From assembly GCF_004099695.1 (NCBI RefSeq), contig NZ_SCHL01000019.1:1-64000 (forward strand): a stretch of DNA of 64,000 nt, in the 5' to 3' direction. Origin of the DNA: Methanosarcina sp. MSH10X1 (lineage in GTDB: Archaea > Halobacteriota > Methanosarcinia > Methanosarcinales > Methanosarcinaceae). The notes beneath the pieces are model-generated. The model searched no databases and was not told where the DNA came from. It saw only the letters and a program-made list of their open reading frames with translations. Both the position numbers and the translations under genes were made by a program. Positions 28,915 to 39,600 of this stretch are shown here, one piece after another. Within the stretch, counting starts at the first letter, position 1. Each line of letters starts with the position of its first letter.

Positions 28915-29832
28915 TCAGGACCCTGAACCTGCGCCGGCTCTGGTGAGCAGATTAACAATCTCGTCAAATCCTATTTCTTCCGCAATCTCAAGAGCAGTAT
29001 TTCCATTATGGTCCTGTATAGTAAGGTCGGCACCAGCTTTAATGAGCAGTTCGGTTATATCCTTATATCCTGCCTGTGCCGAAAACATCAAAGCGCTTAG
29101 CCCATTTTCATCCCGAATGTTGAGATCGGCGCCGGCTTTGACAAGTAACGCTGCAATATCCTTATATCCTCTCTCTGCTGCATAAATCAAAGCCGTTTTA
29201 CCGCTTTTGTCCTGAACATCACAATCGGCGCCGGCATTAATGAGTAACTCAACAATACTCTTATGCCCGGTTTTTGCTGCAGCATTCAGGGCTGTATTGT
29301 GATTATTGTCCTGAATATTAAGGTCCGCACCAGCTTTAATGAGCAATTCGGCAAGATCCTTATGCCCCCTATATGCGGCAGAAATCAAAGCGGTTTCGCC
29401 GTTCCTGTCCTGGGTATCAGGATTTGCTCCGCTTTCAATAAGCAGTCCGGCAATTTGCCTGAATCCTACTTTTACCGCAAACTTCAGAGCAGTATCGCCG
29501 TTTTCGTCCTGAATGTTGAGGTCCGCACCGGCTTTGATGAGTAAATCCAGAATATCGCCACGTTCTATCTTTGCCGCAGAAATCAGAGCAGTATCGCCGT
29601 TCTCATCCTGAACGTTGAGATCGGCACCATTTTCAATAAATAGTTCTACAAGGTCCCTGTGTCCGTTATTTGCCGCGCAGATCAAACCGGTTTTACCGTA
29701 TGCATCCTGCAGGTTAACCTCAATTTTATCGCTGTTCAAAAGTTTCTCTACATTTTCTGTCTGCCCGTGTTTGCAAGCGTCTAAAAAATTTTGTGTTTTA
29801 TCTTTGCCGAATAAATTAGATATAAAGCCCAT
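28915..29832 (-). CDS. Ankyrin-repeat protein, eight repeats
   Basis: A 305-residue soluble protein almost entirely of 33-residue ankyrin repeats. After a capping helix ([24 protein letters not shown]) eight repeats of the form [19 protein letters not shown] ... LLIKAGAD run to residue 300. AGGAG lies eight bases before ATG 29832. The repeats are highly alike at DNA level, which suggests expansion by internal duplication. Ankyrin arrays bind other proteins; the partner is unknown. Confidence 0.9.
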   Translation of the reverse strand: MGFISNLFGKDKTQNFLDACKHGQTENVEKLLNSDKIEVNLQDAYGKTGLICAANNGHRDLVELFIENGADLNVQDENGDTALISAAKIERGDILDLLIKAGADLNIQDENGDTALKFAVKVGFRQIAGLLIESGANPDTQDRNGETALISAAYRGHKDLAELLIKAGADLNIQDNNHNTALNAAAKTGHKSIVELLINAGADCDVQDKSGKTALIYAAERGYKDIAALLVKAGADLNIRDENGLSALMFSAQAGYKDITELLIKAGADLTIQDHNGNTALEIAEEIGFDEIVNLLTRAGAGSGS

Positions 29833-29934
29833 TAACGTTTCTCCTGAATATCTAAAACTTTCTCATCTAACACACTGGAGCGATCTTTGCATTTTCGATT
29901 GAAGCACAAAATCAAGAATATAACTTATATGACT

Positions 29935-30085
29935 CGATAACCTATATGACTCGATAACTTATATGACTCAGCCTCACGAAATGTGTACAATTGTACATTT
30001 ATCTAGTTATCACTTTTCAATTGTACATTTATTTAGTTATCAGTTCTCAATTGCAGATTTATTCAGGTTATCAATTCTTCCCGGA
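29935..30085. repeat. Short tandem repeats, unit about 30 bp
   Basis: Three copies of TCAATTGTACATTTATTTAG followed by TTATCA, and before them copies of TATATGACTCGATAAC, fill the 500-base gap between the ankyrin and TPR genes. No gene is seen in the gap. Confidence 0.75.
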
Positions 30086-30338
30086 ATCAAGAGACGAATG
30101 CTCCACTGAAAGATATGCAAATACCCGATGCTATCCGGATATAAGTGTTCCGGACCTGTGAGATTCCAAAAAGACAACATTACTATAAGAATTGGTAAAT
30201 ATAAATGGCTTGGAAGGTTACAGGTTTTATAACCAACATATAAAGATTCGGAGCTTTAAGCAGGCTCGCGAACAATTCCCTGCTAATATCCGTTTGTTAA
30301 ATACTCTTTTACTAATACTCTTTTATAATACTCGTTTG

Positions 30339-31184
30339 TTAATAAGCGTTAATCTTCGCCTCACAGTACTCTTTTCCATTGCTGGCAGCCTCATTTCCCG
30401 GGCTGAGTTTCAGGGCCCGTACATAGCACCTGAATGCCTCGACATATTCGGTAAATTCGCAAAGCAAATCCCCTCCTGTGAGAAGCGCGTCGAGGTGGTC
30501 GGGATCGCTTTCAAGAGCCGTCCTGAAGGCATTAAGGGCTTTTTCTTTTTCACCGAGTTCGAGCAATACACTGCCTTTCCAGTACCAGGTCCCTGCATTA
30601 TCAGGCTTCATAATTGGAGCTTTGTTCCTGGAAAAGAAACTGAACCTGGGAATTTTGCAGGCCCAGTCCGACGCTTTTCTGGGTTCGGCTGCCAGAGCAT
30701 AATCGAAAATTTCTAGAGCCTTTTCCAGTAGCCCCATCCTGAAATACACTATACCCATGCTGGTCAGGATTTTAGGGGATTCTGGGTCAAATACGAGCGC
30801 GTTTTCGAAGGCTTTCAGAGCTTCTTCGTTCCTGTTCAGGGCTGAGAGTACAAAACCCCGGTTGGACCACTCAACAGGGCTCTCAGGCTTAAGCTCAAGG
30901 GCGGCATCAACAATTCCCAGGGCTTCTTCGTACCTTTCAAGCTTGAAAAGTGCCATCCCGTAACACGATCTGGCGTCCCCGGCTTTTTCAAGAAACTCTT
31001 TTCCGCTGGCTTCTTTCCCTTTTTCAAAAAACACGCCTGCCACTTTGTCCCAGGCATCAGCCGCCTCGCCATAAGCGGTAAGCGCTTCTTCGAACCTGCC
31101 CGTCTGAAAAGAAATCCTGCCCTTTCTGTAAGCTTCTTCAGCTAACCTGTCTAGTTCTTTAAGTGTATTTGCCATTTTTGCCAT
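30339..31184 (-). CDS. Tetratricopeptide-repeat (TPR) protein
   Basis: A 281-residue helical repeat protein with about seven TPR units, e.g. ARSCYGMALFKLERYEEAL, VEWSNRGFVLSALNRNEEAL, PKILTSMGIVYFRMGLLEKAL and AGTWYWKGSVLLELGEKEKAL. GAGGCGG lies a few bases before ATG 31184. No enzyme domain or membrane segment is present; it should be a scaffold for protein assembly. The neighbouring ankyrin protein has the same orientation but a 500-base gap, so they are separate transcripts. Confidence 0.9.
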   Translation of the reverse strand: MAKMANTLKELDRLAEEAYRKGRISFQTGRFEEALTAYGEAADAWDKVAGVFFEKGKEASGKEFLEKAGDARSCYGMALFKLERYEEALGIVDAALELKPESPVEWSNRGFVLSALNRNEEALKAFENALVFDPESPKILTSMGIVYFRMGLLEKALEIFDYALAAEPRKASDWACKIPRFSFFSRNKAPIMKPDNAGTWYWKGSVLLELGEKEKALNAFRTALESDPDHLDALLTGGDLLCEFTEYVEAFRCYVRALKLSPGNEAASNGKEYCEAKINAY

Positions 31185-31451
31185 TTTTCCGCCTCAGAAA
31201 TTGGAAAGAATAATTAAAACCTTATTCCCAAAATTTGAACTGCCACAATTCGCATTCCGAGATGGTTTACATAGGTAGTCTGCTCTTAATCTGAAAAATT
31301 ATTCTGATAAAAGATTGGCATTCTATGATATATAATATTAAACCTCTGAGGGCGTGCCTTCAGAGTAATAATCCGATAAAAGAAAAAGGTAAAAAAGTAA
31401 AGGTAAAGCGGAGGAAATAAAGCTGTATGAAAAGATGATGGGAAAAGAGAC

Positions 31452-32393
31452 TTACTCTTCTCCGATCCATTCATTCACTTTTTCCGGGTTATTTTCAACC
31501 CATTTTGCTGCAGCTGCTTCAGGCGTCATCCCGTTCTCAATATCCATCATGACAGCCTGGATGTCATCGTTAGTCCACTGGAAACGAGTCAGGATGCCGT
31601 AGAGCCTGGGCTTTTCCTCTTCAAGGCCAAGCCTTGCAACGGTTTCAACGTGGTCGGCATCGCCATACGAGCCTTTAGGGTCATCAAGGTACTTGAGGTC
31701 CCAGCGGTCGAAAGCCCAGTGAGGAGACCAGAGAGTCACAACTGCCCATTCTTCGGAATCCACAGCTTTTTTCAGGGAGGCGGTCATTGCTGCGCTATTG
31801 CCTGAGACGAGCTCCATTTCCAGGCCATAATCGGAAATCGCAGTTTCTGAAGCCTGCATAATACCTGCTCCTGGCTCGATTCCGATTATTCTGCCGTTAA
31901 ATTTTTCCTTTTCGGCATTGAGTTCCTCAATGGAATTTATGGTTACATAGGAGGGCACAGCAAGTCCGATTTTGCAGCCCTCAAGGTTTGTCTGTACCGG
32001 ATCGAGCCGGTCACTGTAAGTTTCCCAGTAGTTCTGGTGGGTATAAGGAAGCCAGGCTGAGGTGGTGAAATCAAACTGCCCGTCAGCAACTCCCTGATAG
32101 AGTGGACCTGCATCAACCGCAGTTATTTTCACTTTTTCATACCCTGCCTGTTCGAGCACCTGCTGTATCACATTGGTACTTGCAATTTCGCCGTCCCATA
32201 AGACGTATCCTATCTCTACAGGTTCGTTGAACTCCGATGTTCCTGATGCAGGGGAAGTAGCTTCTGCTCCTTCTGCGGTTTCGTCTCCTTTTTCTGCACA
32301 GCCTGCTGCAAAAAGTGTAAGTCCTATAACCAGGCAGATTGCAAGAATAGGCCCGAGCTTCTTTACACTTGAAATAAACCTTTCATTAGTCAA
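31452..32393 (-). CDS. proX: Betaine ABC transporter, substrate-binding lipoprotein
   Basis: A 313-residue OpuAC/ProX-type binding protein. The N-terminal signal peptide ends in a lipobox-like LFAAGCAEKG (Cys at about 32), so the mature protein is probably lipid-anchored outside the membrane. Aromatic residues for a quaternary ammonium cage are visible in TSAWLPYTHQNYW and LWSPHWAFDRWD. It is the last gene of the ATPase-permease-binding protein operon; in Methanosarcina mazei the equivalent system is called Ota and takes up glycine betaine under salt stress. A stem-loop separates it from the permease gene. Confidence 0.9.
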   Translation of the reverse strand: MTNERFISSVKKLGPILAICLVIGLTLFAAGCAEKGDETAEGAEATSPASGTSEFNEPVEIGYVLWDGEIASTNVIQQVLEQAGYEKVKITAVDAGPLYQGVADGQFDFTTSAWLPYTHQNYWETYSDRLDPVQTNLEGCKIGLAVPSYVTINSIEELNAEKEKFNGRIIGIEPGAGIMQASETAISDYGLEMELVSGNSAAMTASLKKAVDSEEWAVVTLWSPHWAFDRWDLKYLDDPKGSYGDADHVETVARLGLEEEKPRLYGILTRFQWTNDDIQAVMMDIENGMTPEAAAAKWVENNPEKVNEWIGEE

Positions 32394-32519
32394 AATATCT
32401 ACATCCTTTTTTAATTTTTTTCAATTTATATGATCTTTTTTTGAGATTTCAGGGTTTGAAATAATGCGTTTTCTTCAGTTTTGGAAGAAAGCGGCTTTGT
32501 TTGAGTGGAAAAACCTTAT

Positions 32520-32548
32520 CCTGAACTCTCTTTAAAGAGAGGGTCAGG
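32520..32548 (-). promoter_or_regulatory. Stem-loop between permease and binding-protein genes
   Basis: CCTGA plus the perfect 16-base palindrome CTCTCTTTAAAGAGAG plus TCAGG forms a long interrupted hairpin just after the permease stop. It lacks a T-run on the transcribed strand, so it is more likely an mRNA-stability or differential-expression element than a terminator. Confidence 0.55.
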
Positions 32549-32555
32549 ACAGGGC

Positions 32556-33389
32556 TTATTTATCCGGGCTGAGGTTCTGGGTAATTCGGTCAAGGACCAC
32601 TGCAATGATAACTATCCCGAGCCCTGCCTCAAACCCCATGCCGATGTCCACACGCTGAATTCCGAAGAGCACCTGGTAACCGAGTCCTCTTGCACCTATC
32701 ATGGCGGAAATAACCACCATTGAAAGGGAAAGCATTATGCACTGATTTACCCCTGCCATAATTGTCGGCAGGGCTACAGGCAGCTCAACCTTGACAAGTT
32801 TCTGTAAGGGCGTAGACCCGAAAGCATCTGCAACTTCCTTCAGTTCAAGTGGCACCTGTCGAATTCCCAGGTTAGTCAGACGAATTGCAGGAGGCATTGC
32901 AAACACCAGAGTTGCAATCATACCTGGCACGTTACCCAGCCCGAAAAAAATCAGGGCAGGAATTAGATAAACAAAGGAAGGCATTGTCTGCATAAGATCC
33001 AGGAGTGGTTTCAAAATGTGGAGGAGGAAATCACTTTTCGCAGTGAGAATTCCCAGTGGAATCCCAATGATCAGTGCTAGAAATGCCGAGGATATGACAA
33101 GCGAAAGGGTTTCCATTGAAAGTTCCCAGATTTCCAGGTTCTCTATCAAGAGGAACCCGGCAAAAGTTCCCACCGCAAGTTTCAAATTTTTACTACCTGT
33201 AGAATAAGCCAGGAATGCAAAAATTAGTGCAATCACAAATGGCGGGAAAAACATCAGAATATCGCTGAATCCAGAGATTATTAAATCAAGGAAATCGCTT
33301 ATGAGGTCCAGGAACCAGCCTAGATGGAGCTCAACCCAGAATACAGAGGTCTCAACGAAATCTCCTACAGGAATTTTGGGGAGGATCAT
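32556..33389 (-). CDS. proW: Betaine ABC transporter, permease
   Basis: A 277-residue ProW/OpuAB-type membrane protein. Six or seven hydrophobic helices are visible, starting with MFFPPFVIALIFAFLAYSTG. The cytoplasmic coupling loop that contacts the ATPase is EVADAFGSTPLQKLVKVELPVALPTIMAG (EAA motif). It overlaps the ATPase gene by four bases, so the two are translated together. A polar N-terminal segment of about 40 residues precedes the first core helix. Confidence 0.9.
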   Translation of the reverse strand: MILPKIPVGDFVETSVFWVELHLGWFLDLISDFLDLIISGFSDILMFFPPFVIALIFAFLAYSTGSKNLKLAVGTFAGFLLIENLEIWELSMETLSLVISSAFLALIIGIPLGILTAKSDFLLHILKPLLDLMQTMPSFVYLIPALIFFGLGNVPGMIATLVFAMPPAIRLTNLGIRQVPLELKEVADAFGSTPLQKLVKVELPVALPTIMAGVNQCIMLSLSMVVISAMIGARGLGYQVLFGIQRVDIGMGFEAGLGIVIIAVVLDRITQNLSPDK

Positions 33390-34741
33390 ATTTTCACCTC
33401 CATGGCTTCAGAGGTTTTCCCTGGTTTTTCCACCTCGGAAGAGAGGTTTTTCTCAGGAATTAAGTTTCCCTGCTGACATTTTTTACAGGAAATCTCCTCA
33501 TTTTTATCTTCCATAACAGGCTCATCATCCCCCGCTGAAGCTTCCTCAGTAGTATCCTCAGACATTGCCAGAGCCCCAAGCACGGTTCCACGGATAATAA
33601 TTCCTTTAAGCTTTCTTTTCTCATCGACTACGGGAAGAGGATAATCGCTGTCTGCAATTAAAGGAATAATCTCGTACAGGGGCATTTCAGGGGGTATGGA
33701 AGGAACCTCCCTGACAATGGACTCAAGGCTCCTTTTTGATTTCAGAGCCTCCACAACATCACTAATCATAAGGACGCCTTTCAAAAGCCTGCTTTTCCCT
33801 TCAACCACAAAGATTGATGAAATTCCATATTCTTTCATCAATTGTAAGGCTACCCTGGGCCCGGAATTGATGGATACGAGCGGTTCAGGGCGTTTCATAA
33901 CCGATTCGGCAGTGAAAATCTTAGACCTGTCAACCCCTGCAACAAACCTTGAGACGTAGGAATCTGCAGGGTCGGTCAGGATCTCTTCAGGAGTCCCTAT
34001 CTGGACTACTTCTCCGTCTTTCATGAGGGCGATGCGGTCTCCGAGTTTCAGGGCTTCATCCAGGTCATGGGAGACAAAAATAATTGTTTTTTGCATCCGA
34101 TCCTCAAGGGCAAGCAGCTCATCCTGCATATCACTCCTGATAAGGGGGTCAAGGGCACTGAAAGCCTCATCCATAAGCAGGATATCAGGGTCATTGGCAA
34201 GTGCCCTTGCAAGCCCTACCCTCTGCTTCATGCCTCCGCTCAACTGGATTATCATGCTATTTTCATAACCCTTGAGCCCCACGGTTTCTATGGCTTCAAG
34301 AGCTTTAGAATTACGTTCTTTTTTAGGAATCCCCTGGATCTCAAGCCCATAAGCCACATTATCAAGCACTGACCTGTGGGGGAGCAGGGCAAAGTTCTGA
34401 AATACCATGCCAAGCCTGGTTCTGCGAGTGTTCCGCAACTCTTCCACACTCATCCGGGTAATGTCTTTTCCATCTATCAGAATTTCTCCAGAGGTTGGCT
34501 CGATAAGGCGATTCAAACAGCGTAAAAGAGTGGATTTCCCTGAGCCCGAAAGCCCCATTATGACGAAGATCTCTCCTTCATTAACTTTGAAATTAACGTT
34601 GTTAAGCCCAATAGTCTGCTTTGTTTTTTCAAAAATTTCATTTTTAGATAAGCCTTTGTTTAAGAGGGAAATCACTCTCTGAGGATTCTTTCCGAAAATT
34701 TTATTAATGTTTCGCACTTCGAGTTTTGTGTTTTTTTCCAT
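33386..34741 (-). CDS. proV: Betaine ABC transporter, ATPase with CBS domains
   Basis: From ATG 34741 the protein has 451 residues (a TTG at 34753 would add four). ABC motifs: Walker A GLSGSGKS at about 65-72, Q-loop in VFQNFALLPHR, signature LSGGMKQRVGLARAL, Walker B ILLMDEAFSALDP and His in FVSHDLDEAL. Two CBS domains follow (about 270-390), which in OpuA-type transporters sense ionic strength. A C-terminal extension has an acidic run and two CxxC-like cysteines (SCKKCQQGN) of unknown role. It is the first gene of the operon; promoter region lies in the AT-rich gap shared with carA. Confidence 0.92.
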   Translation of the reverse strand: MEKNTKLEVRNINKIFGKNPQRVISLLNKGLSKNEIFEKTKQTIGLNNVNFKVNEGEIFVIMGLSGSGKSTLLRCLNRLIEPTSGEILIDGKDITRMSVEELRNTRRTRLGMVFQNFALLPHRSVLDNVAYGLEIQGIPKKERNSKALEAIETVGLKGYENSMIIQLSGGMKQRVGLARALANDPDILLMDEAFSALDPLIRSDMQDELLALEDRMQKTIIFVSHDLDEALKLGDRIALMKDGEVVQIGTPEEILTDPADSYVSRFVAGVDRSKIFTAESVMKRPEPLVSINSGPRVALQLMKEYGISSIFVVEGKSRLLKGVLMISDVVEALKSKRSLESIVREVPSIPPEMPLYEIIPLIADSDYPLPVVDEKRKLKGIIIRGTVLGALAMSEDTTEEASAGDDEPVMEDKNEEISCKKCQQGNLIPEKNLSSEVEKPGKTSEAMEVKI

Positions 34742-34916
34742 TATGATACCCAAGTTCCACCGAAGTGATTGTTAAAATATCTAATTTTTACAGGAGGTAG
34801 AAGTTGTTACAAAATTGCTGCAAAAAGTCATTTTGTAAAATCTGAATTTGTTCGAGTTAATTAGCCCTCTTTGCAGATATTCAGATAATCAGATAACTGA
34901 AAAACCCTGGATAATT

Positions 34917-35006
34917 GATAAGATTCAGGTAACTGATAAGATTCAGGTAACTGATAAGATTCAGGTAACTGATAAGATTCAGGTAACTGATAAGATTCAG
35001 GTAACT
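34917..35006. repeat. Five perfect copies of an 18-bp unit
   Basis: The unit GATAAGATTCAGGTAACT occurs five times head to tail without a mismatch. It lies in the gap between the divergent transporter operon and carA. No spacers are present, so it is not a CRISPR array. Confidence 0.95.
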
Positions 35007-35552
35007 GAAAATATAAGTTTAAGAGAGCTCTCGATTTTTGCAGCTTAAACAACTTATTTTCCTGACCTGTACTTCGTGTCCAATGATATATAATATTTTT
35101 GCGAAAATTTAATATATGATAATAATTCCGAGCCATAAATCTGGCATAAAATACCTATGGTTTCATGATCAAAAAGTATGAAATTTAGCTTCAATTTAGC
35201 ATATCTAAGTCATAGAATATAGTTTTAATTTACTAAGAAGTATTTCCATTGATAATCCACGAGTAAACCAGTATCTTTCACCAGGTATTCGAAATTTTTA
35301 CGTTAAAAATTTTATTTTCTCATTGCATTAAAAAGTGTAATTCCCACCAGGTGAAAAAAAAATCTTATATCTGTGCCCGGATTTTTTGAGATAAGCCTTA
35401 TTTTACAATATGAAGGACGATTTTCCGGGTGGGAATATTTAATTGAAAGATTTATATATTAAAAGACTGAAAAAATAGAGAAAATCCGGGAATCAAGGGA
35501 TTCATCGCAAAACTTATACATGTCTTATGATATTTACTCGCAGGTTCAGATG
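35007..35552. other. AT-rich region upstream of carA
   Basis: No gene is seen. TATA-like boxes occur near 35080 (TGATATATAATATTTT) and 35450 (GATTTATATATTAAAAG); the latter is the more likely carA promoter, about 95 bases before the start. Confidence 0.45.
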
Positions 35553-36659
35553 ATGAAAGCAGTACTAGGCTTAGAAGATGGAACAGTTATTAAAGGCACT
35601 GGTCTTGGTGCCGAAGGCACAGCGTGCGGCGAACTTGTTTTTACCACTCAATTCACAGGATATGAGGAGGCTCTGACAGATCCTTCCTACAAGGGTCAGA
35701 TCTTAATGTTCACTTACCCCCTTATCGGAAACTATGGAGTCAGCGGGGAGCGTTTCCAGTCCGATAATATCCATGCAGAAGGACTTGTTGTCAGGGAAGC
35801 CTGCAAAAAGCCCTACCACTACAAATCAACCCGTTCTATCCACAGATTTTTAGAGGATGAGGGAAAGCCAGGAATTGAAGGGGTGGACACCCGAATGCTC
35901 ACTATAGGAGCAAGGGAGCACGGAACCATGCGGGCAGCCCTTATAACTGGCAGTGACGATGGGGAAGAGGCGGTCAATATAGCAAGGAATTCTCCACAGA
36001 CCACGGACGAGGAACTTATCTCCCTTGTGACCTGCAAAGAGCCGCGCTTCATTCCCGGAGCCGAAGGCGCCTGGAAGGGCATAAGCAAACGCAAACATGC
36101 GGTTGTAGTAGATCTCGGGATAAAGCGCAATATCATAAATAACCTGCACAGTCGGGGAATTGACCTCACTCTGGTTCCTGCAACTGCAAAACCCTCGGAA
36201 ATCGCAAGCTACGACCCGGATCTCCTTTTCATCTCAAACGGTCCGGGAGACCCTGAGAAAGCAAAGGACGCAATAAATGCCGTAAAGGCTTTCGCAGGTA
36301 CGATTCCTGTCTGCGGAATCTGCTTCGGGCACCAGATTATTTCCCTTGCCATGGGAGCAAGGACTTACAAGTTGAAATTCGGGCACAGGGGAGGAAACCA
36401 GCCTGTAAAGGATCTGGTTGAAAACAGAATTTTCATAACCTCCCAGAATCACGGGTATGCCGTTGATGCGGACTCTCTTGACGGGACAGGGCTCTATGTA
36501 AAGTGCCTGAACGCAAACGACAGGACCGTAGAAGGGGTTTCACATAAAGACCTGGATATTTTCAGTGTGCAGTTCCATCCTGAAGCCCAAGCAGGACCGC
36601 TGGATACCGAGGAAACGTTTTTTGGCAGGGTAGTAAAGGTTCTCGGAGGTGAGATTTAA
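35553..36659 (+). CDS. carA: Carbamoyl-phosphate synthase small subunit (glutaminase)
   Basis: The start is placed at ATG 35553 (MKAVLGLEDG), with AGGT seven bases upstream, giving 368 residues; an in-frame ATG at 35520 is possible but the extra residues are not family-like. The N-terminal CarA domain is followed by a class I glutamine amidotransferase: nucleophile Cys in PVCGICFGHQ, and His-Glu in FHPEAQAGP. It hydrolyses glutamine and channels ammonia to CarB. Its stop overlaps the carB start (TAATG). Confidence 0.95.
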   Translation: MKAVLGLEDGTVIKGTGLGAEGTACGELVFTTQFTGYEEALTDPSYKGQILMFTYPLIGNYGVSGERFQSDNIHAEGLVVREACKKPYHYKSTRSIHRFLEDEGKPGIEGVDTRMLTIGAREHGTMRAALITGSDDGEEAVNIARNSPQTTDEELISLVTCKEPRFIPGAEGAWKGISKRKHAVVVDLGIKRNIINNLHSRGIDLTLVPATAKPSEIASYDPDLLFISNGPGDPEKAKDAINAVKAFAGTIPVCGICFGHQIISLAMGARTYKLKFGHRGGNQPVKDLVENRIFITSQNHGYAVDADSLDGTGLYVKCLNANDRTVEGVSHKDLDIFSVQFHPEAQAGPLDTEETFFGRVVKVLGGEI

Positions 36660-39600
36660 TGCCCAGGCGTGAGGACATAAAGAAGGTTCTGCTTATAGGC
36701 TCAGGCCCAATCACTATAGGACAGGCTGCTGAATTCGATTTTTCAGGCAGTCAGGCCTGCAGGTCCTTAAAGGAAGAAGGGGTAAAGGTTGTACTTGTAA
36801 ACTCAAACCCTGCAACCATAATGACCGATCCTGAAATGGCGGATTCGGTTTATATCGAGCCCCTTGATGCCAGAATAATAGAAAAGATTATTGAAAAAGA
36901 ACGCCCTGACGGGATTATCGCAGGCATTGGAGGGCAAACCGGCCTTAATATTACCAGTGAACTTGCAGAGATGGGCGTTTTTGAGAAATACGGGGTTCAA
37001 ATTCTGGGGACTCCTGTTGAAGCCATAAAAAATACCGAAGACAGGGAGCTCTTTAAAGAGACCATGCTCAGGATAGGGGAAAAAGTACCCTTAAGCCGTG
37101 CAGTCCATTCTCTAAAAGAGGCCGAAGAAGTTGTCGGGGAGCTCGGCCTTCCCCTTATCGTCCGTCCGGCTTACACCCTTGGCGGGGCTGGCGGTGGAAT
37201 TGCCCGTACAAAAGAAGAACTGCTTGAGATCACGGAACGCGGGCTCAGGCGCAGCCGGATTTCCCAGGTGCTCATAGAAGAGAGCGTGCTCGGCTGGGCA
37301 GAGGTCGAGTATGAGGTCATGCGGGATGCAAACGATACCTGCATCGTGATCTGTAATATGGAAAATATTGACCCCATGGGCGTCCACACCGGAGAATCGG
37401 CAGTTGTTGCCCCTTCCCAGACCTTAAGCGATGCCGAGCACCAGATGCTCAGGAGCGCTTCGATTAAGATTATCCGCGCCCTCAAGATCGAAGGTGGGTG
37501 CAATATCCAGTATGCCTTAAAAGAAGGCGACTACCGCATTGTCGAGGTAAATCCCAGGGTTTCAAGATCGTCAGCCCTGGCATCAAAAGCTACAGGCTAC
37601 CCGATTGCCCGCGTAACCGCAAAGATCGCAATCGGAATGACGCTTGATGAGATCATAAATAACGTTACCAAAAATACTCCTGCTTCTTTTGAGCCGGCTC
37701 TGGACTACGTAATTACAAAGATTCCCAGGTGGCCTTTCGACAAGTTCACAACGGCAGACAAGACCCTGACCACAGCCATGAAAAGTACGGGAGAGGTCAT
37801 GGCAATCGGCAGGACAATTGAAGAATCCTTACTAAAGGCATTCAAGTCCCTCGATATTGATTCCCAGTTAGGGATAAAGCGCTGGGAAGAACCTGAAATA
37901 AAAACTCTCCTCAAGACACCTACAAGCGAACGCCTTTTTGTATTATTCCATGCGCTTGAGCGGGGCATGCCGATAAAGGAAATTGCCGAGCTCTCAGGCA
38001 TCAATCCCTTCTTCATCTCGAAGATGAAAAGGATCGTGGAGATGGAAAAGCGCATCAGGGCAGAGGAACTTACACCTGAACTCCTGCGCGAAGCAAAAAG
38101 GATGGGTTTCCCGGATACCCGCCTTGCCGAGCTTACCGGCAGGACAAGACCGGAAATAAGCGACCTCAGGCATGACGCCGGAATTCTGGCAACTTTCAAG
38201 ATGGTGGATACCTGCGCAGCCGAGTTCGAAGCAGCTACTCCTTATTACTATTCAACTTACGAAGACACCTGCGAGACGAATCCCACGGACAGGAAGAAGA
38301 TTCTTATCCTCGGGGCAGGCCCGATCAGGATAGGACAGGGAATCGAATTCGATTACTGTACCGTGCATGCAGTCACTGCGCTTCGGGAAGAAGGCATTGA
38401 GACTCATATCATCAATAACAATCCCGAAACCGTATCAACAGACTTCGATACCTCGGACAAGCTCTTTTTTGAGCCTCTAACCCTGGAATCCGTGATGAAC
38501 GTAATCGAGCGCGAAAGACCTTACGGAGTGTTTGTACAGTTCGGAGGGCAAACCTCCGTGAACCTTGCACTGCCCCTCAAGCAGGAATTGAAGCGCAGGA
38601 CCGACCTTGATACCGTAATAATGGGCACTGATCCCGCAGACATGGACCTTGCCGAAGACAGGGAAAAGTTCTATCTTCTTATGCAAGAACTCGGTATTCC
38701 GCAGCCTGAAGGCGGATATGCGACTTCCCAGCAGGAGGCAATCGAGGTTGCAAAACGGATCGGTTTCCCTGTGCTTGTGCGCCCCTCCTATGTGCTCGGC
38801 GGGCGGGCAATGGAAATCGTGTATGATGAAATCGACCTTGAGCGTTATATGAGAGAGGCAGTCAGGGTCTCACCCGAACACCCGATCCTTATTGACGATT
38901 TTCTTGAGGCAGCCTCTGAAATCGACGTCGATGCGGTCTGCGACCAGGAAAATGTGCTTATAGGCGCAATTATGGAGCATATCGAGGAAGCAGGCGTACA
39001 CTCCGGGGATTCGGCATGTGTAATTCCGCCACAGACCCTCTCGCCTGAAGTGCTTTCACAGGTCAGGGACTATACCCGAAAAGTTGCCCTTGGTCTCAAG
39101 GTCAAAGGCCTGATCAACCTTCAGATGGCAGAAAAAGGTGGAAAGGTCTTTGTGCTTGAAGCAAATCCCCGTTCAAGCAGAACAATTCCCTTTGTCTCAA
39201 AAGCGGTTGGAATTCCACTTGCAAAAATCGCAGCCAAAGTTATTGCAGGGCACAGCTTAAAGAGCCTGGGTTATACGGACGAACCGAAACCCAAACATGT
39301 CTCGATTAAGGAGGTTCTCCTGCCTTTTGATAAATTGCCAGGCGCAGACCCTGTACTCGGTCCGGAGATGAAAAGCACGGGCGAGGTCATGGGTATTGAC
39401 TACGACTTCGGAAGGGCATATTATAAAGCCGAACTTGCAGCCGATAACGTCCTGCCCCTTACGGGAAAGGTTTTCCTCTCCATAAGGAATGCCGACAAAA
39501 CCGACCTTGTAGATGTTGCAAAGAAACTGCAGGCTGCAGGGCTTGAACTTATGGGCACGCAGGGTACTGTAAACTATCTTGCAAAGCATGGGGTTTTCAT

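Noticed and set aside
34917-35006. Possible CRISPR array
   Set aside because: The 18-base units are directly adjacent with no spacers, and no cas genes are nearby.
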